Positions 1 to 6,335 of a DNA stretch of 14,361 nt are shown in pieces. A program made the translations under genes and the position numbers. Numbering within the stretch: position 1 is the first letter of the stretch; each line of letters starts with the position of its first letter. The notes beneath the pieces are model-generated. The model was not told the DNA's origin, did no database searches, and saw nothing but the letters and a program-made list of their open reading frames with translations. Origin of the DNA: CAZHZT01 sp964537285 (lineage in GTDB: Bacteria; Bacteroidota; Bacteroidia; Chitinophagales; Saprospiraceae); the NCBI GenBank assembly GCA_964537285.1, contig CAZHZT010000139.1:1-14361 (forward strand). Reading direction: 5' to 3'.

Positions 1-12
1 GAGTTTCACTAA

Positions 13-432
13 CTTATTCAATTTCGCTGTCCTAACAATTGGGGGGAGATCAGTTCAGAAGGTGTTGACATATTAAGCCTGAAAACAATTTTTGAAATTG
101 GGATACAAGAAGGTGGCACCTATTTAGTCGTTCCTAATTTGGTGGCAGGGGGAGGAATAGAAATACCATCTCATTATCTAATTGAATTTAACGATTGGGT
201 CAATAAAAAATATCCCGACACAAATATTTTTGCCAGCATTCCTATTTCTAAACTAAACAATCTTATTGCTCAGTTTTGTACAGATAAAGACTACGAAATC
301 AACTTTGGGATGGATTACTATGTAGACTTTTTTAGGAAAAAACTTTACAGCCCCTTTTACAATACAAGTAACTCTGACAAATTCAGAATGATGTTTAATT
401 TCATATTTAATAAAAAAAAGGGTAGTGGGTAA
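13..432 (+). pseudogene. N-terminal fragment of the broken EAD gene
   Basis: This frame is open from 13 (after a TAA at 10-12) to the TAA at 430-432. It contains no ATG start; the only usable initiator I see is TTG at 139, giving 97 residues. Protein-like sequence continues upstream of that TTG (the stretch around TIFEIGIQEGGTYLVVP), so the true coding region is longer than 139-432 and its start lies upstream or has been lost. The last three codons, Gly-Ser-Gly, and the stop codon are supplied by the palindromic element that starts at 421. No domain is recognised with confidence. Native reading would continue at 518 (YKRAVISKLFERYQ). A stable product seems unlikely. Confidence 0.55.
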
Positions 433-509
433 AACCGGTTGATGAGAAGTGTTAACCTTAAGTTGTAAAGCTTGTTAGATAAATCCATCAACGGATTCTA
501 CCCACTACC
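421..509. mobile_element. 89-bp palindromic MITE-like element, copy 1
   Basis: The ends are GGTAGTGGG and CCCACTACC. The arms 421-444 and 486-509 are complementary at 21 of 24 positions, and the interior does not pair well. The element is flanked by a perfect 8-bp direct repeat AAAAAAAG (413-420 and 510-517), although this repeat is low in complexity. There is no coding capacity, so it would need a transposase in trans. It ends the upstream ORF with its own TAA at 430-432. An 8-bp target duplication is known for families such as IS1595, ISAs1 and IS66; the partner family cannot be told from this alone. Its orientation is opposite to copy 2, since the shared GAATCCGTTGAT motif lies in the right arm here (reverse complement) and in the left arm of copy 2. 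Confidence 0.8.
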
Positions 510-541
510 AAAAAAAGTATAAAAGGGCAGTCATTAGCAAA

Positions 542-1033
542 TTGTTCGAACGCTATCAGAAAATTAAGTATCATGGGTTTTTTCTATTCCCCAATGGAAG
601 TGACATACACCATAACATTTATTTTAAATACTGGGAAGATGTAAATCATTTAACTGCTAACTATATAGATATTTATTTTACGAAAGAAGATGTCAAGGGA
701 AAAAGTGGTTTTGAAACACTTTATACTTTAGACTCAATTAAGCACTTGTCTGATGAAATAGTACTACCTTGTTTGATAATATGGGACGTTGAATTAGGTA
801 TGAAAAAATCTATTGCCATTAGTTTAGCTAACTTAATCGAAGATCAAATCTTAGCAGTTTTACAAATGGTAGTAACTGCTATTCGAAAGAAGAAAGACCT
901 GATACAAATCGGTTCCTTTGTAAAAAGTAAAATCAATACTGACCCCGCTTACAGAAGTAGAAGCATGAGCGTAACTTATATAGAGAAACAGGAAGCATCA
1001 AATATATACAATGTGGAAAATTTAAATGCTTGA
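542..1033 (+). pseudogene. central fragment of the broken EAD gene, unknown domain
   Basis: This is 163 residues from a TTG; no ATG is available. The frame is open further upstream to 479, and the native sequence resumes at 518 directly after the target duplication. It was therefore once continuous with the fragment ending at 420. The sequence looks like a real folded domain: an aromatic-rich start (FERYQKIKYHGFFLF), a FKYWEDV stretch, a KGKSGFETL segment, then strand-like LPCLIIWDV and a helix-rich tail. I do not recognise it by name; its position before an EAD suggests a sensor or partner domain of a conflict protein (inference). It ends at TGA 1031-1033, with the next ORF in the same frame three bases later. 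The C-terminal NVENLN is repeated as NVENLN near the start of that ORF. Confidence 0.55.
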
Positions 1034-1036
1034 AAT

Positions 1037-1450
1037 ATGCCATTTAACATCAACAAACAAAAAGCAAAAAAAATTATCAATGTTGAAAACTTGAATGTTA
1101 ATTCATTGAATAATGATTCAGAAAAATTAAAAAGCTCTGACTTTACCCAGAATGTTAAAAATTTAATTTCACAAGGATATATTGATGAAGCCATTTCTAA
1201 AATGGATAATAATTTTAAAAATAATAAGTCTTATAATAGACAATTAAATGAACTTACAATGATCGCAGCCAGACATTCTGCCATCTCAAATAAGGAAATT
1301 CACGAATTAGAAACCCACGAAAATATTAATGTTGAAAAAGCTAAAATAAATGGTAGTGGGGTGAATCCGTTGATACATAGTTTTCAAAGCCCCATTTTAA
1401 AAGGTTTGCAAGCAACTATCCACATTTTTGACCCACTACCAAATAAATAA
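1037..1450 (+). CDS. Effector-Associated Domain protein, C-terminus replaced by a repeat element
   Basis: The ORF is 137 residues from an ATG three bases after the previous stop and in the same frame. Residues about 36-105 resemble EAD11: a VKNLISQGYIDEAISKM helix pair, then LTMIAARHSAISNKEI and a conserved ELETHENINVEKAKIN end. Residue 106 onward (Gly-Ser-Gly-Val...) is encoded by the palindromic element 1352-1440, so the last 32 residues are not native. Without the insertion the domain would end KALLNLVDRFEIDMEQ with TAG at 1497-1499. EADs recruit partners carrying a matching EAD in bacterial conflict systems (established for the family). The protein could be translated alone, but its last helix is lost, so binding is probably impaired (inference). 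The alternative is that it is only the 3' part of a dead gene. Confidence 0.6.
   Translation: MPFNINKQKAKKIINVENLNVNSLNNDSEKLKSSDFTQNVKNLISQGYIDEAISKMDNNFKNNKSYNRQLNELTMIAARHSAISNKEIHELETHENINVEKAKINGSGVNPLIHSFQSPILKGLQATIHIFDPLPNK
1352..1440. mobile_element. 89-bp palindromic MITE-like element, copy 2
   Basis: It has the same length and terminal 9 bp (GGTAGTGGG/CCCACTACC) as the element at 421-509. It also shares the 12-mer GAATCCGTTGAT, here in the left arm, so the two copies face opposite ways. The cores have diverged. It is flanked by a perfect 8-bp direct repeat AAATAAAT (1344-1351 and 1441-1448). It entered the EAD ORF at a codon boundary (codon 106) and is read through as about 30 foreign residues. 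Removing 1352-1448 restores a frame ending at TAG 1497-1499 with a family-like C-terminus, which fixes both boundaries independently. Confidence 0.85.
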
Positions 1451-1499
1451 GGCGCTATTAAACCTGGTTGATCGATTTGAAATTGATATGGAGCAATAG

Positions 1500-1693
1500 A
1501 TTTTATTGCTTCATTTTATCATTTTTGCCAATTTGTAAAAGTCAATATTATCCAAAACTATACCCATCACGAAGTGGTTTGGATGGTCAGCCCCGTTCGG
1601 CCTAGGCTCCCATAAGTTTACGGGACAAGCTATGCCTACGTCGTAGCGTGTCATTCCGAATTTTCGGAATGACTCATCTTTAAAGAACCAGCA
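1500..1693. repeat. spacer with small dyads and a palindrome shared with 12047-12078
   Basis: There is no gene here. Small dyads in the spacer are AGCAATA/TATTGCT (1492-1510, beginning inside the reconstructed gene end), CCCATAAG/TTTACGGG (1609-1624, one mismatch) and CTACG/CGTAG near 1640. The strongest is GTCATTCCGAA, a TT loop, then TTCGGAATGAC (1650-1673), a perfect 11-bp stem 20 bp beyond the sirtuin stop codon. The same stem with a longer base occurs at 12047-12078. The lack of a T-tract on either side makes a simple intrinsic terminator doubtful; a REP-like repeat that may act as a transcript 3' end is the better description. Confidence 0.6.
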
Positions 1694-2386
1694 TTATTTC
1701 AACAAGCGATCCATGATCATTGGCACACCAATGGTTGCTCTTTCAGGAATGACTTCAAGGTTGGCCCTTAAATCCAGTTCGTAATTAATATTTGGGTTGG
1801 GATCTACGTAGTAGATTTCGGAGTGCCTCGGAGCATAGCCTACCAGGCCCGCTGCGGGGTAAACTTGCATAGAAGTACCTACGATTAAAACTGCATCAGC
1901 AATAGATACCAATTGTGCTGCAACTTCCAGCATGGGAACCATCTCGCCGAACCACACAATATGTGGTCTTAATTGGGCACCTTTTTCACAGGTGTCGCCC
2001 CATTTTATGTCTCCCGGCCAATCGTAAACTAGCTCTTCGTGCACGGAGCTGCGGGCCTTCAATAACTCTCCGTGAAGATGTACTACTCTTTGGGTACCCG
2101 CCCTCTCATGCAGGTCGTCTACATTTTGAGTGACTACGACTACTTCGAAGTGGCCTTCTAGTTCTACCAAGGAATGATGCGCCGCATTGGCCTCTACCGT
2201 ATGTAATTGAGCTCTTCGCTGATTGTAAAAATCAAGAACCAACTCTGGATTTTCTCTCCAGCCTTCTGGTGTAGCTACTTGCATTACATCGTGCCCTTCC
2301 CAAAGGCCATCGGCGTCTCTAAAGGTTTTTATTCCACTTTCGGCACTAATGCCTGCGCCCGTAAGTACGACTAGCTTTTTCTTCAT
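1694..2386 (-). CDS. cobB: NAD-dependent protein deacylase, sirtuin class III (CobB/SIRT5-like)
   Basis: The protein is 230 residues, normal for a bacterial sirtuin. It removes acyl groups from lysine using NAD+. Visible motifs are the NAD loop GAGISAESGI (10-19), FRDADGLWEG (22-31), TQNVDDLHERAG (86-97), catalytic His105 in LHGEL, RPHIVWFGEM and VGTSMQVYPAAGL. Tyr54 and Arg57 (FYNQR) match the class III pair that recognises succinyl and malonyl lysine, so desuccinylase/demalonylase activity is likely. The zinc-binding cysteines of the usual family are mostly gone: only Cys133 remains in the region between the HGE and RPH motifs. The ATG directly abuts the TAA of the upstream biotin carboxylase gene, so translation is probably coupled. 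The cytosolic location is inferred from the lack of a signal peptide. Confidence 0.93.
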   Translation of the reverse strand: MKKKLVVLTGAGISAESGIKTFRDADGLWEGHDVMQVATPEGWRENPELVLDFYNQRRAQLHTVEANAAHHSLVELEGHFEVVVVTQNVDDLHERAGTQRVVHLHGELLKARSSVHEELVYDWPGDIKWGDTCEKGAQLRPHIVWFGEMVPMLEVAAQLVSIADAVLIVGTSMQVYPAAGLVGYAPRHSEIYYVDPNPNINYELDLRANLEVIPERATIGVPMIMDRLLK

Positions 2387-3856
2387 TTAAACTCTGTTTA
2401 ACCAATTAGATTCCGGGTTTTCTGCTACTTTGAGCTTGCGTTGATTTTCAAGGTAAAGCCATAAAGCAAAGCGGCCGGCAATTTCGGCTTGGGCTTTATC
2501 TTGTTCTTGTAACTTTTCCGGAGTAAAGTAATTTTTTACAAAGTGGGTATCAAATTTTCCTGAAAGGAATGCTTCGTGCTCCATAACAAATTGGCCGAAA
2601 GGCAAGGTTGTAGCTACTCCTTCAATGGCATATTGATTAATGGCCTCTTTCATGCGGGCGATAGATTCTTCTCTGGAATGGCCGTAAGTGACCAATTTGG
2701 CAATCAAGGGGTCGTAGTAGATGGGAATGTCCATTCCTTCCTCATAGCCATGGTCAACCCGAATGTTCTCTCCTTCCGGAATTCGGTAGGTTTCCAGGCG
2801 GCCTACACTAGGAAGAAATTGATTAAGAGGATCTTCTGCATAGACACGGAGTTCCATGGCATGGCCATTTATGGAAAGATCTTCTTGTTTTATGGCAAGT
2901 GTTTCTCCCCGGGCTACCCGAATTTGTTGCTCTACCAAGTCAAGACCAGTAATATATTCTGTAACAGGGTGTTCAACCTGTAAGCGGGTATTCATCTCAA
3001 GGAAGTAGTGATTCATATTGGCATCGACAAGGAATTCCACCGTTCCTGCTCCGACATAATTACATGCTTTGGCTACATTCACGGCATCGGCCCCCATTTG
3101 AGCTCTTTTCTCAGGTGTCAGTATCGCCGACGGGGCTTCTTCCACTACCTTCTGATGGCGGCGTTGAATACTGCATTCTCTTTCAAAAAGGTGAATAGTA
3201 TTACCATGCTTATCTGCGAGGACCTGGATTTCAATATGTCGAGGCGAAGTAACATATTTTTCTATGAAAACGGAGCCATCTCCAAAGGCGGAGGTTGCTT
3301 CGCTGATTGCTCGCTCCATTTGAGAAACGAACTCTTCGGGATTATCTACTATCCGCATACCTTTTCCACCACCACCGGCAGAAGCTTTAATTAAAATGGG
3401 GTAGCCGATTTCATTCGCTACTTGTTTTGCTTCTTCAATGTCGGTGATCGCATGATCTACACCTGGAACCATCGGGATGTCAAATGCTTTCACCGCATCT
3501 TTAGCGGCCAGTTTGCTTCCCATTACTTCTATGGAATAAGGGCTGGGACCAATAAACGTAATGCCATTTTCTTCAACTGCTTTGGCGAAGCCTGCATTTT
3601 CACTTAAAAAACCATAGCCGGGATGAATTCCTTCTACTCCTAATTGTTTTGCTACTTCAATTATTTTCGCTCCATCCAGGTAGGATTCTTTCGAGGGAGG
3701 AGGCCCGATGCAAACGGCTTGATCGGCCATTCTTACGTGTGGAGCATTGCGATCGGCTTCTGAAAAAACAGCTACTGTCTGGATATTCATTTTCTTTGCA
3801 CTTCGGATAACACGGCAAGCAATTTCTCCTCTATTGGCTACAAGTATCTTTTTCAT
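2387..3856 (-). CDS. accC: biotin carboxylase subunit of an acyl-CoA carboxylase
   Basis: This 489-residue protein catalyses ATP-dependent carboxylation of biotin on a carrier protein, the first half-reaction of acetyl- or propionyl-CoA carboxylase. Domains in order are the N-terminal preATP-grasp (KILVANRGEIACRVIR, HPGYGFLSEN at 78-87), the ATP-grasp with glycine loop GGGGKGM (161-167) and ERECSIQRRHQK (225-236), the catalytic FLEMNTRLQVEHPVTE, and the C-terminal biotin-carboxylase domain. It is about 40 residues longer than E. coli AccC at the C-terminus. No AMKM biotinylation motif is present, so the carrier and carboxyltransferase subunits must be encoded elsewhere. It leads a two-gene unit with the sirtuin. 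The actual acyl-CoA substrate cannot be told from this subunit. A 98-bp upstream spacer with a 23-bp dyad probably carries its promoter. Confidence 0.95.
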   Translation of the reverse strand: MKKILVANRGEIACRVIRSAKKMNIQTVAVFSEADRNAPHVRMADQAVCIGPPPSKESYLDGAKIIEVAKQLGVEGIHPGYGFLSENAGFAKAVEENGITFIGPSPYSIEVMGSKLAAKDAVKAFDIPMVPGVDHAITDIEEAKQVANEIGYPILIKASAGGGGKGMRIVDNPEEFVSQMERAISEATSAFGDGSVFIEKYVTSPRHIEIQVLADKHGNTIHLFERECSIQRRHQKVVEEAPSAILTPEKRAQMGADAVNVAKACNYVGAGTVEFLVDANMNHYFLEMNTRLQVEHPVTEYITGLDLVEQQIRVARGETLAIKQEDLSINGHAMELRVYAEDPLNQFLPSVGRLETYRIPEGENIRVDHGYEEGMDIPIYYDPLIAKLVTYGHSREESIARMKEAINQYAIEGVATTLPFGQFVMEHEAFLSGKFDTHFVKNYFTPEKLQEQDKAQAEIAGRFALWLYLENQRKLKVAENPESNWLNRV

Positions 3857-3893
3857 ACTATTTTATTGGTAAAAATTTAAGGTGTTCGTTCAT

Positions 3894-3916
3894 AGACTTT
3901 ATTCGGAATAAACTCT
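3894..3916. promoter_or_regulatory. dyad-symmetric site upstream of accC
   Basis: Within the 98-bp spacer between accC and the class IV PLP enzyme lies AGA-c-TTTATTC-g-GAATAAA-c-TCT. It is a 23-bp near-perfect dyad with one mismatched pair and a single central base. The very short centre makes it more like a protein-binding operator than a hairpin terminator, although it could also end the upstream operon's transcript. It sits about 40-60 bp before the accC ATG. No good -33/-7 promoter pair could be assigned with confidence. Confidence 0.35.
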
Positions 3917-3954
3917 AATGACAAATTTAATGGAATTTTTTTAAGAACTTAATT

Positions 3955-4767
3955 TTAAAATGGTAAAACGCCTTCTCCAATTTGCTCCGTCAACATCTCA
4001 TGACCAAATTCTTTGCCATTCAAAAGGTTTACCCATTGAATGCCTTTCACTGCGTTCGTTAGCCATATTTCATCTGCATCCATGACTTCGGGAATCGAAA
4101 CGGCTTTTTCAATCACTGCAATACCTTTTTGGTTTAACATTTCTATTAGATAGCGACGCATAACGCCTGCTACGCAACCTTCTGTCAAGGTTGGAGTACT
4201 AATATCCCGTTTTTTTACGATAAACACATTCGAACTACAGGCCTCAGCTACATTTCCATTTTGATTTAAAATGAGGCATTCATTCCAATTATTTTGTTTA
4301 GCAAAACGAGCTGCCATAATATAGGGAATAGCATTGCACGTTTTTAAATTCCATATTGCATGGCCGCAAGGAAGTGGAAGGTCCTGAAAAATGCCTGCTT
4401 TCAAGCCTGATAGACGGAGGCCGGGCTTATTTTTTAGTGGGTAGGTTTGAATTAGGAAGGCTGAATCGTTCCTGGAAGGAGTATAGTGACCACCATCAGT
4501 TCTGAAAACGGCCCATCGGATTCTATCATTCGAATCGAATCGCAAGCATTTATTGATTTCCTCCAACCAGTCAATATGCACGGGAGTTTGTAGGCCTAAT
4601 AATTGCATGCCCTTGGAAATGCGATCTAAATGGAGTGGCCATAGAGGGATTTTGCCCTCGATGGCCACCATGCTTTCGAAAAGGCCGTCTCCATACTTGA
4701 AGTTGCGGTTTTCGGCTGTGATCAGGGCTTCATCATTTGGATAAAGCTGCCCCTTGTAATTGATCAT
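3955..4767 (-). CDS. PLP-dependent class IV aminotransferase / aminodeoxychorismate lyase-like
   Basis: This 270-residue protein has the BCAT/DAAT/ADC-lyase fold (class IV PLP enzymes). Visible are the N-terminal RNFKYGDGLFES (21-32), HLDRISKGM, the PLP lysine Lys142 in WNLKTCN, and the downstream GNVAEACSSNVFIV with the conserved glutamate (175), then LTEGCVAGVMRRYL. It could be aminodeoxychorismate lyase (folate pathway), a branched-chain or a D-amino acid aminotransferase. The GDGLFES and NLKTCN context and the short length favour a PabC-like lyase, but motifs alone do not decide. Its ATG overlaps the stop codon of the 5'-nucleotidase gene by 4 nt (ATGA), indicating co-translation. It is the last gene of the operon starting at 7398. 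Cytosolic. Confidence 0.88.
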   Translation of the reverse strand: MINYKGQLYPNDEALITAENRNFKYGDGLFESMVAIEGKIPLWPLHLDRISKGMQLLGLQTPVHIDWLEEINKCLRFDSNDRIRWAVFRTDGGHYTPSRNDSAFLIQTYPLKNKPGLRLSGLKAGIFQDLPLPCGHAIWNLKTCNAIPYIMAARFAKQNNWNECLILNQNGNVAEACSSNVFIVKKRDISTPTLTEGCVAGVMRRYLIEMLNQKGIAVIEKAVSIPEVMDADEIWLTNAVKGIQWVNLLNGKEFGHEMLTEQIGEGVLPF

Positions 4768-6308
4768 GGCTGAAGTGTTTCCATATAGTCAATCACAACC
4801 AATCGTATATCTCTTCGAATATCCGTTGTGTCTTCTTTTTTAGGTTTGGAAATGGATAGAATGCCCGGATTATCTTCCGTAAGAAAGCCCATATCTTTTT
4901 CAAGGCCGGTTAAAAGAAATGAAGTAATCGCTATTCGGTAATTTTGGGATTCCACTAATGGCGTTTTCCCAATCATCCATGATTTCTTATTTTCATTCCA
5001 ATCAATACGGGCTCTTTGTAAATAACCCCCTGAACTCCGATTGGCGCGTCCCGTATCCAGGATCTTCTTTAGGAGAGTTCCCGTGAGTTCAATTTCGACC
5101 ATATCGCCGCCGAATGGCAATACGCGAAAAACATCCAGCGCGGTAATTTTTCCTTGCAGTTGATCGTCAATTCTTACAGAACCTCCATTTACAATAGCGC
5201 CATCTACTGCATTTTTACTGGCTTTAATCATGCTTTGAGCAATTATTAAACCCAAGTTCGTTTGGAAGTTGCGGATGCTTTTTTCCAGGCCGTCTAAAGG
5301 ATCTTTCGCATTGTAAACGACCCGATGCGGGTTAGGGGTGATGTCATTGATGCTCGCATTTAAGATGCCTTCCCATTTTTTGACTAATGCATCTACTTCC
5401 GGATCTGTTTCTATTTCAGAATTAATAAAAATTAGTTCCGATTGAAGTTTGGCTGCTTTTTTCTTGGTATCATATTTTATTCGGTGCACATAAACCGACT
5501 TAGCGTTTGCATCTGCTTTAGCAACTGTCGTATTATTCGACTTGCGAATCATGTGGTCATGATCGTGCCCGCCAATGAATAAAGGCACTCCGTCAATTTG
5601 TTTAGCCAGTTCCAGGTCTTGGGCTATGTTCAGGTGCGTAATGCCTATTTGGATATCCGTATTTTTTTTTAACTCAGGGAGGATTTTTTTGACTGCTTCG
5701 GTATGATCTTCATAAAAGACGTACTCTTTTGGGTTGGAATCGATAGTGGCGCTGAAAAATCCGATCTTTATTTTGGTGCCATCTGTATCTGTTATTTCCC
5801 ACATCAGCGTTTTAGGGCAAGGATTTCCTGCCCGGTAAAAGGCTTTTTTTTGTCCATCTGTTTTGTGATAAACATTGGAAGCGAGCCAATTGAACTTCGA
5901 TTCATCCAAACGTTTTTGTAATTCCGCTTCTTTTAAGTCGAATTCATGATTGCCAAAAGTTACCAAATCTACTCCCATGGCATTCATTACTTCGACGATT
6001 TGTTTTCCTTTAACTTTTTCATTATTGTGTTCTAATGTACCGTAAAGCGAAGGGTTTAGAAAGTCTCCTGCCAGCACGGTAAATGTATTTGAATTCTCCT
6101 CCATTAGTTGTTTACGAAGGGAAGCTACCCGGGCCAGGCCTCCTGCTTTCCCACCTTCCAGAGGAGATATTTCGTATACGTCATTCATTTGTAGAATGAT
6201 GGCTTCTATGAGCCCGTCATCTTGAGAACCATCGGCTGTTTTTTGGGAAGCCGAGCAAGAGAACAATAGAGATAAAGAGATTAAAAAGAAGAAGTGTAGT
6301 GTTTTCAT
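4764..6308 (-). CDS. lipoprotein bifunctional metallophosphatase / 5'-nucleotidase (UshA family)
   Basis: The protein is 514 residues. A signal peptide with lipobox LLFSC places lipid-modified Cys18 at the mature N-terminus, so the enzyme is membrane-anchored outside the cytoplasm. The N-terminal metallophosphoesterase domain (about 33-260) shows NDVYE (42-46), AGDF (Asp82), GNHEFD (Asn120-His121), THL (His225) and GGHDHDH (His248, His250), the usual two-metal set. The first motif is D-x-Tyr where canonical enzymes have D-x-His. The C-terminal 5'-nucleotidase domain (about 330-514) shows IVNGGSVR and LDVFRVLPFGGDMVEIEL. It hydrolyses nucleotides or related phosphoesters (family knowledge); the substrate is unknown. 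It starts 27 nt after the 93-aa gene and overlaps the next gene by 4 nt. Confidence 0.9.
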   Translation of the reverse strand: MKTLHFFFLISLSLLFSCSASQKTADGSQDDGLIEAIILQMNDVYEISPLEGGKAGGLARVASLRKQLMEENSNTFTVLAGDFLNPSLYGTLEHNNEKVKGKQIVEVMNAMGVDLVTFGNHEFDLKEAELQKRLDESKFNWLASNVYHKTDGQKKAFYRAGNPCPKTLMWEITDTDGTKIKIGFFSATIDSNPKEYVFYEDHTEAVKKILPELKKNTDIQIGITHLNIAQDLELAKQIDGVPLFIGGHDHDHMIRKSNNTTVAKADANAKSVYVHRIKYDTKKKAAKLQSELIFINSEIETDPEVDALVKKWEGILNASINDITPNPHRVVYNAKDPLDGLEKSIRNFQTNLGLIIAQSMIKASKNAVDGAIVNGGSVRIDDQLQGKITALDVFRVLPFGGDMVEIELTGTLLKKILDTGRANRSSGGYLQRARIDWNENKKSWMIGKTPLVESQNYRIAITSFLLTGLEKDMGFLTEDNPGILSISKPKKEDTTDIRRDIRLVVIDYMETLQP

Positions 6309-6335
6309 GACCAGAATTAAGTTTTGAGATCGCTT

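Larger units (their letters stand above)
13..1499 (+). pseudogene. EAD-type conflict-system gene broken by two MITE-like insertions
   Basis: I read one ancestral gene here. Seen directly: the segments 13-420, 518-1030, 1034-1351 and 1449-1496 form one continuous frame if the two palindromic elements (421-509, 1352-1440) and one copy of each flanking 8-bp repeat (510-517, 1441-1448) are removed. This gives 136 + 171 + 106 + 16 sense codons, with one in-frame TGA (1031-1033) and a final TAG at 1497-1499. The restored C-terminus continues from VEKAKIN into KALLNLVDRFEIDMEQ, which fits the closing helix of Effector-Associated Domains of the EAD11 type. EADs are small adaptor domains that pair effectors and NTPase sensors in bacterial conflict systems (family knowledge). 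An in-frame TAA at 10-12 and the window edge hide the true start. The two N-terminal domains are not recognised. Pseudogene status is inferred; the pieces might still be expressed separately. Confidence 0.75.

Noticed and set aside
976..1194. 72-aa minus-strand ORF over the junction of the two EAD-gene fragments
   Set aside because: It lies antisense to protein-like sequence with an AT-driven composition (Phe/Leu-rich) and no recognised motif.
421..1440. Integron gene cassettes with attC sites (ORF followed by palindrome, twice)
   Set aside because: A GTTRRRY-like heptamer (GTTAGAT) occurs at 474-480, but no matching RYYYAAC box at the correct place. The perfect 8-bp flanking repeats and the frame-restoring excision point to transposition instead.
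421..1440. REP/Y1-transposase type hairpins
   Set aside because: REPs are not flanked by target duplications; both elements here are, and both have defined inverted termini.
1441..1693. Small RNA or riboswitch in the spacer after the EAD gene
   Set aside because: Only short local dyads are visible; nothing resembles a known riboswitch core, and part of the spacer is the lost 3' end of the gene.
2576..3394. Plus-strand ORFs opposite accC, the heme lyase and the DUF255 gene
   Set aside because: They are antisense shadows of clear minus-strand genes, with no family-like motifs.
2387..3856. Fused biotin carboxyl carrier domain on the biotin carboxylase
   Set aside because: The protein ends about 40 residues after the usual AccC length with no AMKM motif.
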